Source: Sinorhizobium saheli (GTDB lineage Bacteria > Pseudomonadota > Alphaproteobacteria > Rhizobiales > Rhizobiaceae). From it: a stretch of DNA of 54,161 nt. Each line of letters starts with the position of its first letter. Position 1 is the first letter of the stretch. Shown one piece after another: positions 43,681-50,753 of this stretch. A program made the translations under genes and the position numbers. Where the stretch lies: NCBI RefSeq assembly GCF_001651875.1, contig NZ_LNQB01000075.1:425-54585 (forward strand). Reading direction: 5' to 3'. The notes below the pieces were generated by a model that was not told the origin of the DNA, did no database searches, and worked only from the letters and a program-made list of their open reading frames with translations.

Positions 43681-44517
43681 TCATGCATCGACGTCCGGCG
43701 GCGCGAACCTGACGACGACATCCCTGAAAAACGCTTCTGCTTCGCGTTCGGCTGCCGCAGGCATTTGAACCCTGCCTGTGCCAAACGCAGTGCGTGCCTG
43801 AGCGAATTCGCTGTCCAGGAAATCGGCGATCGAAGCGGGTAGAAGCGATGAACCGAGTTCCCTCGTCGACGCCTTGCGTTCCAGCAATTCCGCGATGACG
43901 TCGCGCACTTCCTGCGAAGGGGCGCACTGATCCATCAGGGTCGGGAAGTGCATGGGAGGCACGGCCTCACCGGGGTGAAGCCGCAGCCACCGCAACGCCG
44001 CCGCCGGCCGGAGCGCGTAGAACAACTTCTTCTGAGGAACGGCGGCCCCGTCACCGAAATGGATCTTCCGCTGGCGCTCTCCGAGGTGGAGATAATGGCG
44101 CGCCACCAGGTCACGGTTGGCGTATCTCTGAGCCAGATCAAGGAATTCTGCCCGAAATCCTTCATCGCCACAGTAGACGATCGGCGAGCGCAGCCACTCG
44201 AGAATGACGGCATTTCCCTTGAGCATGAGTTTAAGGGCCTTGCCGAGGTCCCAGCCGTTAATATCGAAGACGCTTTCCAGCGGCGTCTCGATCACGTCTC
44301 GTCGCTGCCAGGGTGTCAGATATTGATTCAAACTACGCACGAAAACAAAGCGGCAGTCGTAATCACTGTCGGGCGACGGAAAGCCCCACGCGCGGCTACC
44401 GCTTTCGATGGCAAGCGGAATCGAAACGGAGTTTTCCGCCTGGATCGCGACCAGCCGCGCGTCGATATGCGAAACCGTCGTCGGCGCCATGTCCGGTGAG
44501 ATTGCCCGCAATGCCAT
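43681..44517 (-). CDS. Predicted nucleotidyltransferase (YcgL-like, COG3541 type) linked to RNA repair
   Basis: The 278-residue protein has a polymerase-beta-type nucleotidyltransferase motif: GSRAWGFPSPDSDYDCRFVF at residues 40-59, i.e. Gly-Ser-x10-Asp-x-Asp with metal-binding Asp52 and Asp54. The rest (GWDLGKALKLMLKGNAVILE, then LFYALRPAAALRWL) is the helical part of the YcgL family. The enzyme class transfers nucleotides to RNA, protein or small molecules. Located back-to-back with rtcR/rsr/rtcB, it is a good candidate to modify RNA ends in the repair pathway, but that is inference. The start could also be the ATG at 44490. Confidence 0.85.
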   Translation of the reverse strand: MALRAISPDMAPTTVSHIDARLVAIQAENSVSIPLAIESGSRAWGFPSPDSDYDCRFVFVRSLNQYLTPWQRRDVIETPLESVFDINGWDLGKALKLMLKGNAVILEWLRSPIVYCGDEGFRAEFLDLAQRYANRDLVARHYLHLGERQRKIHFGDGAAVPQKKLFYALRPAAALRWLRLHPGEAVPPMHFPTLMDQCAPSQEVRDVIAELLERKASTRELGSSLLPASIADFLDSEFAQARTAFGTGRVQMPAAAEREAEAFFRDVVVRFAPPDVDA

Positions 44518-44689
44518 TGAAATCCGTCTCGAAATCGGAGGTTGTTCGCCTTTGCTGCTCGTGACCTGATTGCAATGAAGAAACGGCCGCGGTCAACTAT
44601 GTATTGCTCGCTCTGGCGCCGAATCCCCTCCTGGCAAATGAGCGATCCGAACCCGATGCGGTCCGTCCACGAGTGTTCCGGTCGACGCC

Positions 44690-46300
44690 TCACAGGTTGC
44701 GCTTCCTTACGTCATCAAATTTCAAGCCAAAACGCGCGAGGTACTTCACGAGACGGTCGGAATCGTTGCTGCTCTTCTTTTCCAAACGAGAGCTTGCAAA
44801 CAGCGCCCTTCCAGCCGCACTGGCTGTTGCATGCTCTCGACAGACCCGCAGAACCGCGGCGAACCGGATGGCGTCGAAAGGATCGAGGCGCGCGGCGGCG
44901 TCGACGCCCAGGAGCTCTTCGACGATCGAGTCCGCATCGGACATGCCCGCCGACGGTCGCCAGAACGCGTTCAGCCTGCGGATCTCGTCATTGACGACAT
45001 CGATTGTGATGCGCCCATGCGGAGCGAGTGTCGCCATGCGCGTGACGGAGGCGGAGAGGTCGCGGAAATTCGCGCTCCAACTCGCCTGCGGGCTCGTGGC
45101 GAAAGAGAGATACCGTTCCCGCGCCTCTCTGTTGAAAGTAACGCTCTGGCCCTCCCGCTCGAGGTAACGCCTCAGCTCGAATTCGATATTGGGCTCGATG
45201 TCCTCCTTGCGCTCCCGCAGCGCCGGCAACCGGAAAGTCCAGAGGTTCAGACGAGCATAGAGGTCCTCGCGAAACCTGCCCTTCCGTACCTCGTCGCCAA
45301 GATCGCGGTTGGTGCCGGCGAGCAGCTGAAAGTCAGCGGAAACCTCGCGGTCGGCGCCGACCGGCAGGAAGCGCTTCTCCTCGATGGCGCGCAGGCACAT
45401 CGCCTGCTCGTCCAATCCGAGCTCGCCGATCTCATCGAGAAACAGCGCTCCCTGATCGGCCGATTTGAGCAAGCCGGCTCGTTCGCCCGCGGCCCCGGTA
45501 AAGGCGCCTTTCACATGCCCAAACAGAGCAGACATCGCGTGGTCGCCACGCAGCGTCGCGCAATTGACCTCGATGAATTGCCCGCTCACCTTGCGCTGGT
45601 TCTTCTTGAGCTCGTAGATCCGGCGCGCAAGCTGGGATTTGCCCGCGCCCGTCGGCCCGGTCAGGAGCACCGGTGCGTTCGAGCGGATGACCACCCGCTC
45701 GATCTCGTCGATCATCCTGTTGAAAGCGGCGTTGCGAGTGGAAATACCCGATTTCAGGAAGGACGCGGCGTCCTCGCGTTCGGAAGCGAAGCGCTTGGCG
45801 ATTTCGTCGTAACGCGAGAGGTCGAGATCGATGATCCGGTGCGTTCCGGCGAAATCCTCTCCAGGCTCCCGCTCCCGCGGCGGCGAGAGCTGCAGCAGTC
45901 GACCGGGAATGATCCGGGCTTCCGTGAGCAGGAACCAGCAGATTTGCGCGACGTGCGTGCCGGTGGTGATGTTGACGAGATAGTCCTCTTCATCCGGATC
46001 GAACGCGTAAGATCGGGCGAAGTCCCTGAGACGGGTGTAAACCTCGGAGAAATCCCAGGGATCGTTGAAGTTGATGGTGTTTCTGCGCACTTCCGTCGCC
46101 GGCGATACGGTTTCGATGTCGCCGATGATCCGTCTGGCAAGAGCCTCAGCATGATTGTCAAAAATGAGCTCCAGCCTGTCGATGAACAGGCCGCGTTGCT
46201 GGCACAGCCCGACATTTGGCCGCCACCGGCTCCAGCGGTCTTCCCGCTTGCCCATGTCGAGGGTTGTCCCGAGAATGCTGATGACGACGCGTCGTTTCAT
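44690..46300 (-). CDS. rtcR: RtcR, CARF-domain sigma54-dependent activator of RNA repair
   Basis: This 536-residue regulator has an N-terminal CARF-like domain (residues 1-165; MKRRVVISILGTTLDMGKRE and the ligand loop NITTGTHVAQICWFLLTEAR). A AAA+ domain follows with Walker A GPTGAGKS (215-222), the sigma54-contacting GAFTGA (265-270) and Walker B GALFLDEIGE (284-293), then a C-terminal DNA-binding region. In known systems RtcR stays inactive until its CARF domain detects damaged-RNA products. It is divergent from rsr, whose upstream region holds a sigma54 promoter. This is standard rtc architecture. Confidence 0.95.
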   Translation of the reverse strand: MKRRVVISILGTTLDMGKREDRWSRWRPNVGLCQQRGLFIDRLELIFDNHAEALARRIIGDIETVSPATEVRRNTINFNDPWDFSEVYTRLRDFARSYAFDPDEEDYLVNITTGTHVAQICWFLLTEARIIPGRLLQLSPPREREPGEDFAGTHRIIDLDLSRYDEIAKRFASEREDAASFLKSGISTRNAAFNRMIDEIERVVIRSNAPVLLTGPTGAGKSQLARRIYELKKNQRKVSGQFIEVNCATLRGDHAMSALFGHVKGAFTGAAGERAGLLKSADQGALFLDEIGELGLDEQAMCLRAIEEKRFLPVGADREVSADFQLLAGTNRDLGDEVRKGRFREDLYARLNLWTFRLPALRERKEDIEPNIEFELRRYLEREGQSVTFNREARERYLSFATSPQASWSANFRDLSASVTRMATLAPHGRITIDVVNDEIRRLNAFWRPSAGMSDADSIVEELLGVDAAARLDPFDAIRFAAVLRVCREHATASAAGRALFASSRLEKKSSNDSDRLVKYLARFGLKFDDVRKRNL

Positions 46301-46460
46301 CGACTATCCAAAATTATAAGTTCCTATCCTATAAGATATCATAATCCTCAAGCATTCCTTCAGGCAATTTCTGATTGATGACGGTCTCAAAAATTTTTTG
46401 CCGTTAGAATTCAAATACATACTGAAAAGAGGCTTCGTTTTTCTGCACCTGTCCGCGAGA

Positions 46461-46477
46461 TTGGCACGCCTCTTGAA
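46461..46477 (+). promoter_or_regulatory. Sigma54 (-24/-12) promoter of the rsr-Y RNA-rtcB operon
   Basis: TTGGCAC-GCCTC-TTGAA matches the RpoN consensus TGGCAC-N5-TTGCA with one mismatch; the key GG is at 46463-46464 and the -12 element is at 46473-46477. It ends 35 bases before the rsr ATG and is preceded by AT-rich DNA (46301-46440) where RtcR could bind. This is the right position for RtcR-dependent transcription. Confidence 0.85.
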
Positions 46478-46512
46478 ATGTATCCGGCACGAACCGATCA
46501 AGAGGTGCTGCC

Positions 46513-48069
46513 ATGGTCAACAAGGCAATTTTCAAATCCTACCTCGGCAAACTGCTTCCGGGCACGGACGCAGCGAACCATGAGGGCGCCCCCGCTTATC
46601 GACTGACGGCCCGGGAAGCACTGGCCCAATATGCCGTAACCGGGACTTTCAACGGCACCTTCTATGCGGACGGCGTCGATCAGTTCGATGCGGTGAAGGC
46701 GCTCGCACTCGAGGTCGAACCGGAGTTTCTGGCCAAGGTGGCGATCTATGCGGCGGAGAAGGGCTACATGAAGGACATGCCGGTGATGTTGCTGGCCATG
46801 CTCGCGGGCCTTCAGAGCGATGCCTTTGCCCACGCGTTTCCGCGCGTGGTGAAGAGCGGCAAGATGCTGCGCGGCTTCGTTCAGGTCATGCGCTCGGGCG
46901 TGACGGGACGCAAGTCGCTCGGCACGCGGCCGAAGAAGGCCGTGCAGGCATGGCTCGAACGCGCAAGCACAGAGCAAATCCTGCGCGCGATGGTCGGCAA
47001 CGACCCATCGCTCGCCGATGTGATCCGTATGGTCCATCCGAAGCCGTCCTCGGAAGAACGCAAGTCGCTCTACGCCTGGGCAATCGGCAAGCCGTACGAC
47101 CATGCGGCACTGCCGAAGCCCGTGAAATCGCTCGAGGCATTCCGGCGCGATCAGCGTGGCTCGGTTCCGGACGTGCCGTTCCAGCTGCTGACCTCCCTGC
47201 CGCTCACCCGTGAGCATTGGGTCGAGATCGCCCGGCAAGGCGGCTGGCAGATGGTCCGTCAGAACCTCAACACCTTCGCTCGCAATGGTGCGTTCGAGGT
47301 GAGTGGGTTCGCGGAGGCACTGGCAGCAAGGCTCTCCGATCCTGCGGAAATCCACAGGGCGAAGGTCTTCCCCTATCAGCTGATGATGGCGTGGCGGACG
47401 GTCGATAGCCAGGTTCCGAATCTCGTGAGGGACGCGCTGCAGGACGCGATGGATATTGCGATCTCCAATGTGCCGGCCATCGAAGGCAATATCGTGCTCT
47501 GCCCCGACGTGTCCGGCTCCATGAGCTCGTCGGTGACGGGTTATCGGAAGGGCTCCACGTCGGCAGTGCGCTGCATCGATGTCGCCGGGTTGATGACCGC
47601 GGCCTTCCTGCAGCGCAATCCGAAGGCGCGAGTGCTGCCGTTTGAGAACGAAGTGATGCACATCGAGCTCAACCGGCGGGATTCGGTGATGACAAATGCC
47701 GGCAAGCTGGCTGCGATCGGCGGCGGCGGAACCAATTGCTCCGCGCCGCTCCGGACGCTTGCCGACGAGAAGGCCAAAGTCGATCTCGTCGTCTTCATCT
47801 CGGACAACGAGTCCTGGGTGGACGCGCGACGCGGCGGCCAGCCGACCGCGATGATGGCCGAGTGGGCACGGATCAAGAGGTTCAACCCGGCTGCCAAGCT
47901 GGTTTGCCTCGACATCCAGCCGCACGCCACGTCTCAGGCGCCGACGCGTGACGACGTGCTCAACATCGGCGGCTTCTCCGATGCCGTCTATGGTGTGATC
48001 GCCGCCTTTGCGGCCAACAGGAAAGGAGCACGGGCCTGGGTCGAAAGCATCGAAGCAATCGAGCTCTGA
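46513..48069 (+). CDS. rsr: Ro60-like TROVE/vWA protein (Rsr)
   Basis: The 518-residue protein is a bacterial Ro orthologue. Residues 15-320 form the TROVE HEAT-repeat ring (EALAQYAVTGTFNGTFYADG at its start), which binds Y RNAs on the outside and misfolded RNA ends in the cavity. Residues 325-518 are a von Willebrand A domain with the MIDAS motif CPDVSGSMSSS (Asp332, Ser334, Ser336). AAGAGGTG precedes the start. Rsr with Y RNA tethers exonucleases such as PNPase in other bacteria. Here it is followed at once by the Y-RNA array and rtcB, all downstream of the sigma54 promoter. Confidence 0.95.
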   Translation: MVNKAIFKSYLGKLLPGTDAANHEGAPAYRLTAREALAQYAVTGTFNGTFYADGVDQFDAVKALALEVEPEFLAKVAIYAAEKGYMKDMPVMLLAMLAGLQSDAFAHAFPRVVKSGKMLRGFVQVMRSGVTGRKSLGTRPKKAVQAWLERASTEQILRAMVGNDPSLADVIRMVHPKPSSEERKSLYAWAIGKPYDHAALPKPVKSLEAFRRDQRGSVPDVPFQLLTSLPLTREHWVEIARQGGWQMVRQNLNTFARNGAFEVSGFAEALAARLSDPAEIHRAKVFPYQLMMAWRTVDSQVPNLVRDALQDAMDIAISNVPAIEGNIVLCPDVSGSMSSSVTGYRKGSTSAVRCIDVAGLMTAAFLQRNPKARVLPFENEVMHIELNRRDSVMTNAGKLAAIGGGGTNCSAPLRTLADEKAKVDLVVFISDNESWVDARRGGQPTAMMAEWARIKRFNPAAKLVCLDIQPHATSQAPTRDDVLNIGGFSDAVYGVIAAFAANRKGARAWVESIEAIEL

Positions 48070-48087
48070 CCCGAATGAAGCAATTCC

Positions 48088-48110
48088 CCGCGCCGTCGTA
48101 AACGGCGCGG
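48088..48110 (+). other. Hairpin between rsr and the first Y-RNA element
   Basis: CCGCGCCGT-CGTAA-ACGGCGCGG is a perfect nine-base-pair hairpin 18 bases after the rsr stop and directly abutting the first Y-RNA stem. No T-run follows, so it is more likely a processing or mRNA 3'-end-stabilising structure than a full terminator. Confidence 0.6.
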
Positions 48111-48243
48111 CCGTGACGAATGCCGGAAGAAACTACAGGCTGTTAACCTCCAGGTCGCGGGTTCGAATCCCGCCGGGTCCACCATCGTGGATCCGTAGCT
48201 CAGCGGATAGAGCAGGACGTTTCTCCAACTCTCGTCGTCACGG
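48111..48243 (+). ncRNA. Y-RNA-like RNA 1 with permuted tRNA module
   Basis: CCGTGACG (48111-48118) pairs perfectly with CGTCACGG (48236-48243), closing a Ro-type stem with AATGCCGG on the 5' side and CTCGT on the 3' side. Inside is a tRNA in permuted order: T arm GCGGG-TTCGAAT-CCCGC (48157-48173), acceptor 3' strand CGGGTCC (48174-48180), the eight-base cap ACCATCGT, acceptor 5' strand GGATCCG (48189-48195, seven pairs with one G-T), and D arm GCTC-N8-GAGC (48198-48213). An anticodon-stem remnant AACCTCC pairs with GGACGTT, leading out to the Ro stem. This is the fold described for YrlA-type bacterial Y RNAs. It is the most complete of the array. Confidence 0.8.
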
Positions 48244-48250
48244 ACGAATA

Positions 48251-48353
48251 CATGGCGAATGCGTGAGGAACTCCATCGGTAGCCCTGAAGGGTCGTGGGT
48301 TCGCATCCCCCTTCCGCAAGGAAGAAGTGTTTCTCGCAACACTCGTCGCCATG
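48251..48353 (+). ncRNA. Y-RNA-like RNA 2 with GNRA-capped tRNA-like module
   Basis: CATGGCG (48251-48257) pairs with CGCCATG (48347-48353), again with GCGAATG and CTCGTCG on opposite sides. The T arm is GTGGG-TTCGCAT-CCCCC (48295-48311). The acceptor is shortened to CTTCC capped by GCAA and GGAAG (48311-48324), a GNRA tetraloop. In place of a D arm there is a hairpin AGTGTT-N6-AACACT (48326-48343). It is a reduced tRNA mimic compared with element 1. Confidence 0.7.
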
Positions 48354-48389
48354 GAATGGGCAGCTCATGCCCGGAAAACGACGCTGGTG

Positions 48390-48441
48390 CTCCGCGAATG
48401 GAGTTGCAGGTTCTTAGCCTGTGCTGCCTCCGTTCGTGGAG
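48390..48441 (+). ncRNA. Y-RNA-like hairpin 3 without a tRNA module
   Basis: CTCCGCGAATGGAG (48390-48403) pairs over all 14 positions (two G-T) with CTCCGTTCGTGGAG (48428-48441). The 5' strand contains the GCGAATG word of the other elements and the 3' strand the matching TTCGTGG variant. The 24-base loop folds further (GCAGG with CCTGT) and has no T arm or D arm. It could be a stripped-down Ro ligand or a decayed copy. Confidence 0.5.
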
Positions 48442-48477
48442 GAACGGCAGGAAGTTTTCCTGGCAAGGCTGTCTCAA

Positions 48478-48608
48478 GCAGCGGCGAATGCCGGACGGAA
48501 CTACAGCCTCACCAGACGGATGGTCTGGTTGGGTTCGACTCCCACCCTTGGCGGCGCTCTCTGGCACGAGCGGGGCCATCCGGTTTCGTCCACCCTCGTC
48601 GCCGCTGC
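48478..48608 (+). ncRNA. Y-RNA-like RNA 4 with permuted tRNA-like module
   Basis: GCAGCGGCG (48478-48486) pairs perfectly with CGCCGCTGC (48600-48608). After GGCGAATGCCGG and GAACTACAG comes a T arm (TTGGG-TTCGACT-CCCAC, 48529-48545, one mismatch) and then a D arm GCTC-N8-GAGC at 48556-48571, with almost no acceptor stem between. An anticodon-like helix CGGATGGTC / GGCCATCCG (nine pairs) leads back to the Ro stem. The T-before-D order shows the same permutation as element 1. Confidence 0.7.
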
Positions 48609-48643
48609 AACATTCTCCCCGTCGGGGAGCCGGAATGAATAAA

Positions 48644-48784
48644 GTCTCGGCGAATGCCGGCAAGACTACAAGGTAGAGCGGCCCGCCGAACTTCCGGGGG
48701 GGTAGGTCGGATGTTCAAGTCATTCCGTGTTCCGTTGGAACGCGTAGCTCAGTAACACGTCCTGCCAAGTCTCGTCGCCGGGAC
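48644..48784 (+). ncRNA. Y-RNA-like RNA 5 with permuted tRNA-like module, next to rtcB
   Basis: GTCTCGGCG (48644-48652) pairs with CGCCGGGAC (48776-48784) over nine positions, with AATGCCGG and CTCGT in their usual places. T arm GGATG-TTCAAGT-CATTC (48709-48725) is followed by a long acceptor-like stem CGTGTTCC-GTT-GGAACGCG (48726-48744) and then TAGCTCAGT, the first half of a D arm whose 3' strand is missing. It ends 52 bases before rtcB and may lie in its untranslated leader. Confidence 0.7.
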
Positions 48785-48836
48785 CACGAAATGAAGAAGC
48801 GAACCGAACAGAAGGACTGCAGACGCAGAAAAGAAT

Positions 48837-50258
48837 ATGACCGGAGTAATGAGCGGACAGGACTTGATCGATGCCGGCATGAGCCAGGGCAGCTGGTTCC
48901 GGGCGGCACTCGAGGCTGCCAACAAGGTGTTGAGCGAGGGCGGCTCGACGGCCGATGCCCTGGCTGCCGCCCGCGCACACCAGCCCGCACCGACCCTTCC
49001 TCTGCGATCGGGGAACGATGTCGCCATTCACATGAATATCCGCGCCGAAAACGCCCATGAGCAGGACAACATCGAGAAGGTGAGCGCCACCATGCGGGAG
49101 CTAGTGCGCACGCCCGTCGTTCGCGCGGCGGCGATCATGCCCGATGCCTGCCCCTCCGGGCCGGTGGGCACGATTCCCGTCGGAGGTGTGGTCGCCTCGG
49201 AAGCTATCCACCCCGGCATGCATTCGGCCGACATTTGCTGCTCGATGGCGATTTCGATCTTCCCGGACGTGTCGCCACAGGCTCTGCTCGAGGGGGTGCA
49301 TGCGGTGACGCATTTCGGGCCGGGCGGACGTCCGCGCGGCGCGCAGATCAAGCCTTCCGAAGCGACGCTCACGGCGTTCCAGCAGAACCCGTTTCTCAGA
49401 GAGATGGTCAGCGTCAGCATCGACCACTTTGCCACCCAGGGCGACGGCAACCACTTCGCCTATGTGGGACAGATGAAATCGACCGGCGAGACGGCGCTCG
49501 TCACCCATCATGGCTCGCGTGCGCCCGGCGCGCGGCTATACGAAAGGGGCATGAAGATCGCCGACAGGTTTCGCCAGTTGCTCTCCCCGGAAACGCTGAG
49601 GGAAAATGCCTGGATACCGGCGGAGAGCGAAGAAGGAGAAAACTATTGGTCGGCCCTGCAGACGGTTCGTCAATGGACGAAGGAAAACCATTTCGCAATC
49701 CATGACATGGCAGCGAAGAACCTCGCCACCAAGGTTGGCGACCGGTTCTGGAACGAGCACAACTTCGTCTTCCGGAAATCCGACGGTCTCTTCTACCACG
49801 GCAAGGGGGCAACACCGGCTTTCGACAATTGGGCCGACGACGCGACCGATCTCACGATCATTCCGCTGAACATGGCGGAGCCGATCCTGATCGTGCGCGG
49901 GTCGAACGCCAACAACGGGCTCGGCTTCTCTCCCCATGGGGCCGGTCGCAATTTCTCGCGCACGGCGCATATCAGGCGTCTTCGCGAGGAATACGGCGCC
50001 GATAGCCGCGGCCTGAGCCCGAACAACATCGCGGCGATCCTGGCGAAGGAGACGAACGGGCTTGACACGCGGTTCTACTGCGGCTCGCCAGACGTGTCGG
50101 AGCTTCCGAGCGCCTACAAGAGCGCCGCGAACGTCAGGGCGCAGATCGATCATTACGGACTGGCCGAAGTCGTCGACGAGGTGGTTCCCTACGGATCCAT
50201 CATGGCCGGCGACTGCCAGAGCAACGCTCCGTGGCGTCGCGGCAAACGTAAGGGGTAA
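48837..50258 (+). CDS. rtcB: RtcB, 3'-phosphate RNA ligase
   Basis: The 473-residue ligase joins 2',3'-cyclic phosphate or 3'-phosphate ends to 5'-OH ends with GTP and Mn2+. Metal and guanylation residues are visible: Asp132 and Cys135 (SADICCSM), His206 (GDGNHF), His224/225 (THHGSR), His308 (NEHNF) and the guanylated His321 (YHGKGATPAF). RtcB is usually about 400 residues; this is the longer variant found in bacterial rsr operons. No rtcA cyclase gene is in the window. A strong terminator follows, closing the operon. Confidence 0.95.
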   Translation: MTGVMSGQDLIDAGMSQGSWFRAALEAANKVLSEGGSTADALAAARAHQPAPTLPLRSGNDVAIHMNIRAENAHEQDNIEKVSATMRELVRTPVVRAAAIMPDACPSGPVGTIPVGGVVASEAIHPGMHSADICCSMAISIFPDVSPQALLEGVHAVTHFGPGGRPRGAQIKPSEATLTAFQQNPFLREMVSVSIDHFATQGDGNHFAYVGQMKSTGETALVTHHGSRAPGARLYERGMKIADRFRQLLSPETLRENAWIPAESEEGENYWSALQTVRQWTKENHFAIHDMAAKNLATKVGDRFWNEHNFVFRKSDGLFYHGKGATPAFDNWADDATDLTIIPLNMAEPILIVRGSNANNGLGFSPHGAGRNFSRTAHIRRLREEYGADSRGLSPNNIAAILAKETNGLDTRFYCGSPDVSELPSAYKSAANVRAQIDHYGLAEVVDEVVPYGSIMAGDCQSNAPWRRGKRKG

Positions 50259-50265
50259 TCCGCAG

Positions 50266-50299
50266 AATGGTACCGCACCTGTTGGTGCGGTGCCATTTT
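50266..50299 (+). terminator. Rho-independent terminator after rtcB
   Basis: AATGGTACCGCACC-TGTT-GGTGCGGTGCCATT forms a 14-base-pair stem (one G-T) ending in a run of T at 50296-50299. It starts eight bases after the rtcB stop. Confidence 0.9.
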
Positions 50300-50302
50300 C
50301 GA

Positions 50303-50753
50303 CCGGGAGCCATCCGTGGCCCTCAGCCCTCCACGACACCCTGGCGCCTGTTTACCTGTCGCTATTGCATGTCTCCTTGTTCGACCTCGTTCAAGAAGAC
50401 GGCAATTTAAGTGCTGCAGCGACCTTTGCGCGTCTGAGGACCGGGGCGCGCTGCAGGCCGGTTCTGGGGTCGTGCCCGCGACGATCCACCCCCCGGCGGC
50501 CTATGTCTATGCGCCGCAGCGCAAGGCCGAACGGCCCATGATCCATCCCCCCGGCTCCAGCGGCGTTCTTGCAACAGCGGCTGGCCGCTCGCCCGAAGCC
50601 GGCTGTGCGCCACCGCTTACTCGAACAGAACCATGACGGCCGCCACCAGGCGCGCAAACGTTACTCCCGAAATGTGTGTACGTTCTTCCCGGCGAGGCGA
50701 GGACGCCGTAGGGTGATCGACCTGTACCCGACCAACCTACCCGGAGGCTCCGT
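50303..50753. other. Gap with a decayed palindromic repeat
   Basis: No gene was recognised. At 50402-50450 the words CAATTTAAGTGCTGCAGCGA, CCTTTGCGCGTCTGA and GGGCGCGCTGCAG match the flank and one arm of the repeat seen at 1775 and 26468, but the second arm has decayed. GGAG at 50742-50745 is the ribosome site of the next gene. Confidence 0.4.

Noticed and set aside
48137..48213. A normal tRNA gene (tRNA-Asn-like 3' half or tRNA-Arg-like 5' half)
   Set aside because: The halves are in the wrong order and no single linear cloverleaf forms; the acceptor strands pair across an eight-base cap, so a Y-RNA tRNA-like module is the better reading.
48008..48676. 222-codon plus-strand frame across the Y-RNA array, and similar minus-strand frames
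   Set aside because: They run through the paired stems, share no family motifs, and the RNA structures explain the sequence conservation.
48088..48784. CRISPR array
   Set aside because: The repeats are separated by structured, non-uniform segments of 50-140 bases and there are no cas genes; the CARF domain belongs to RtcR.
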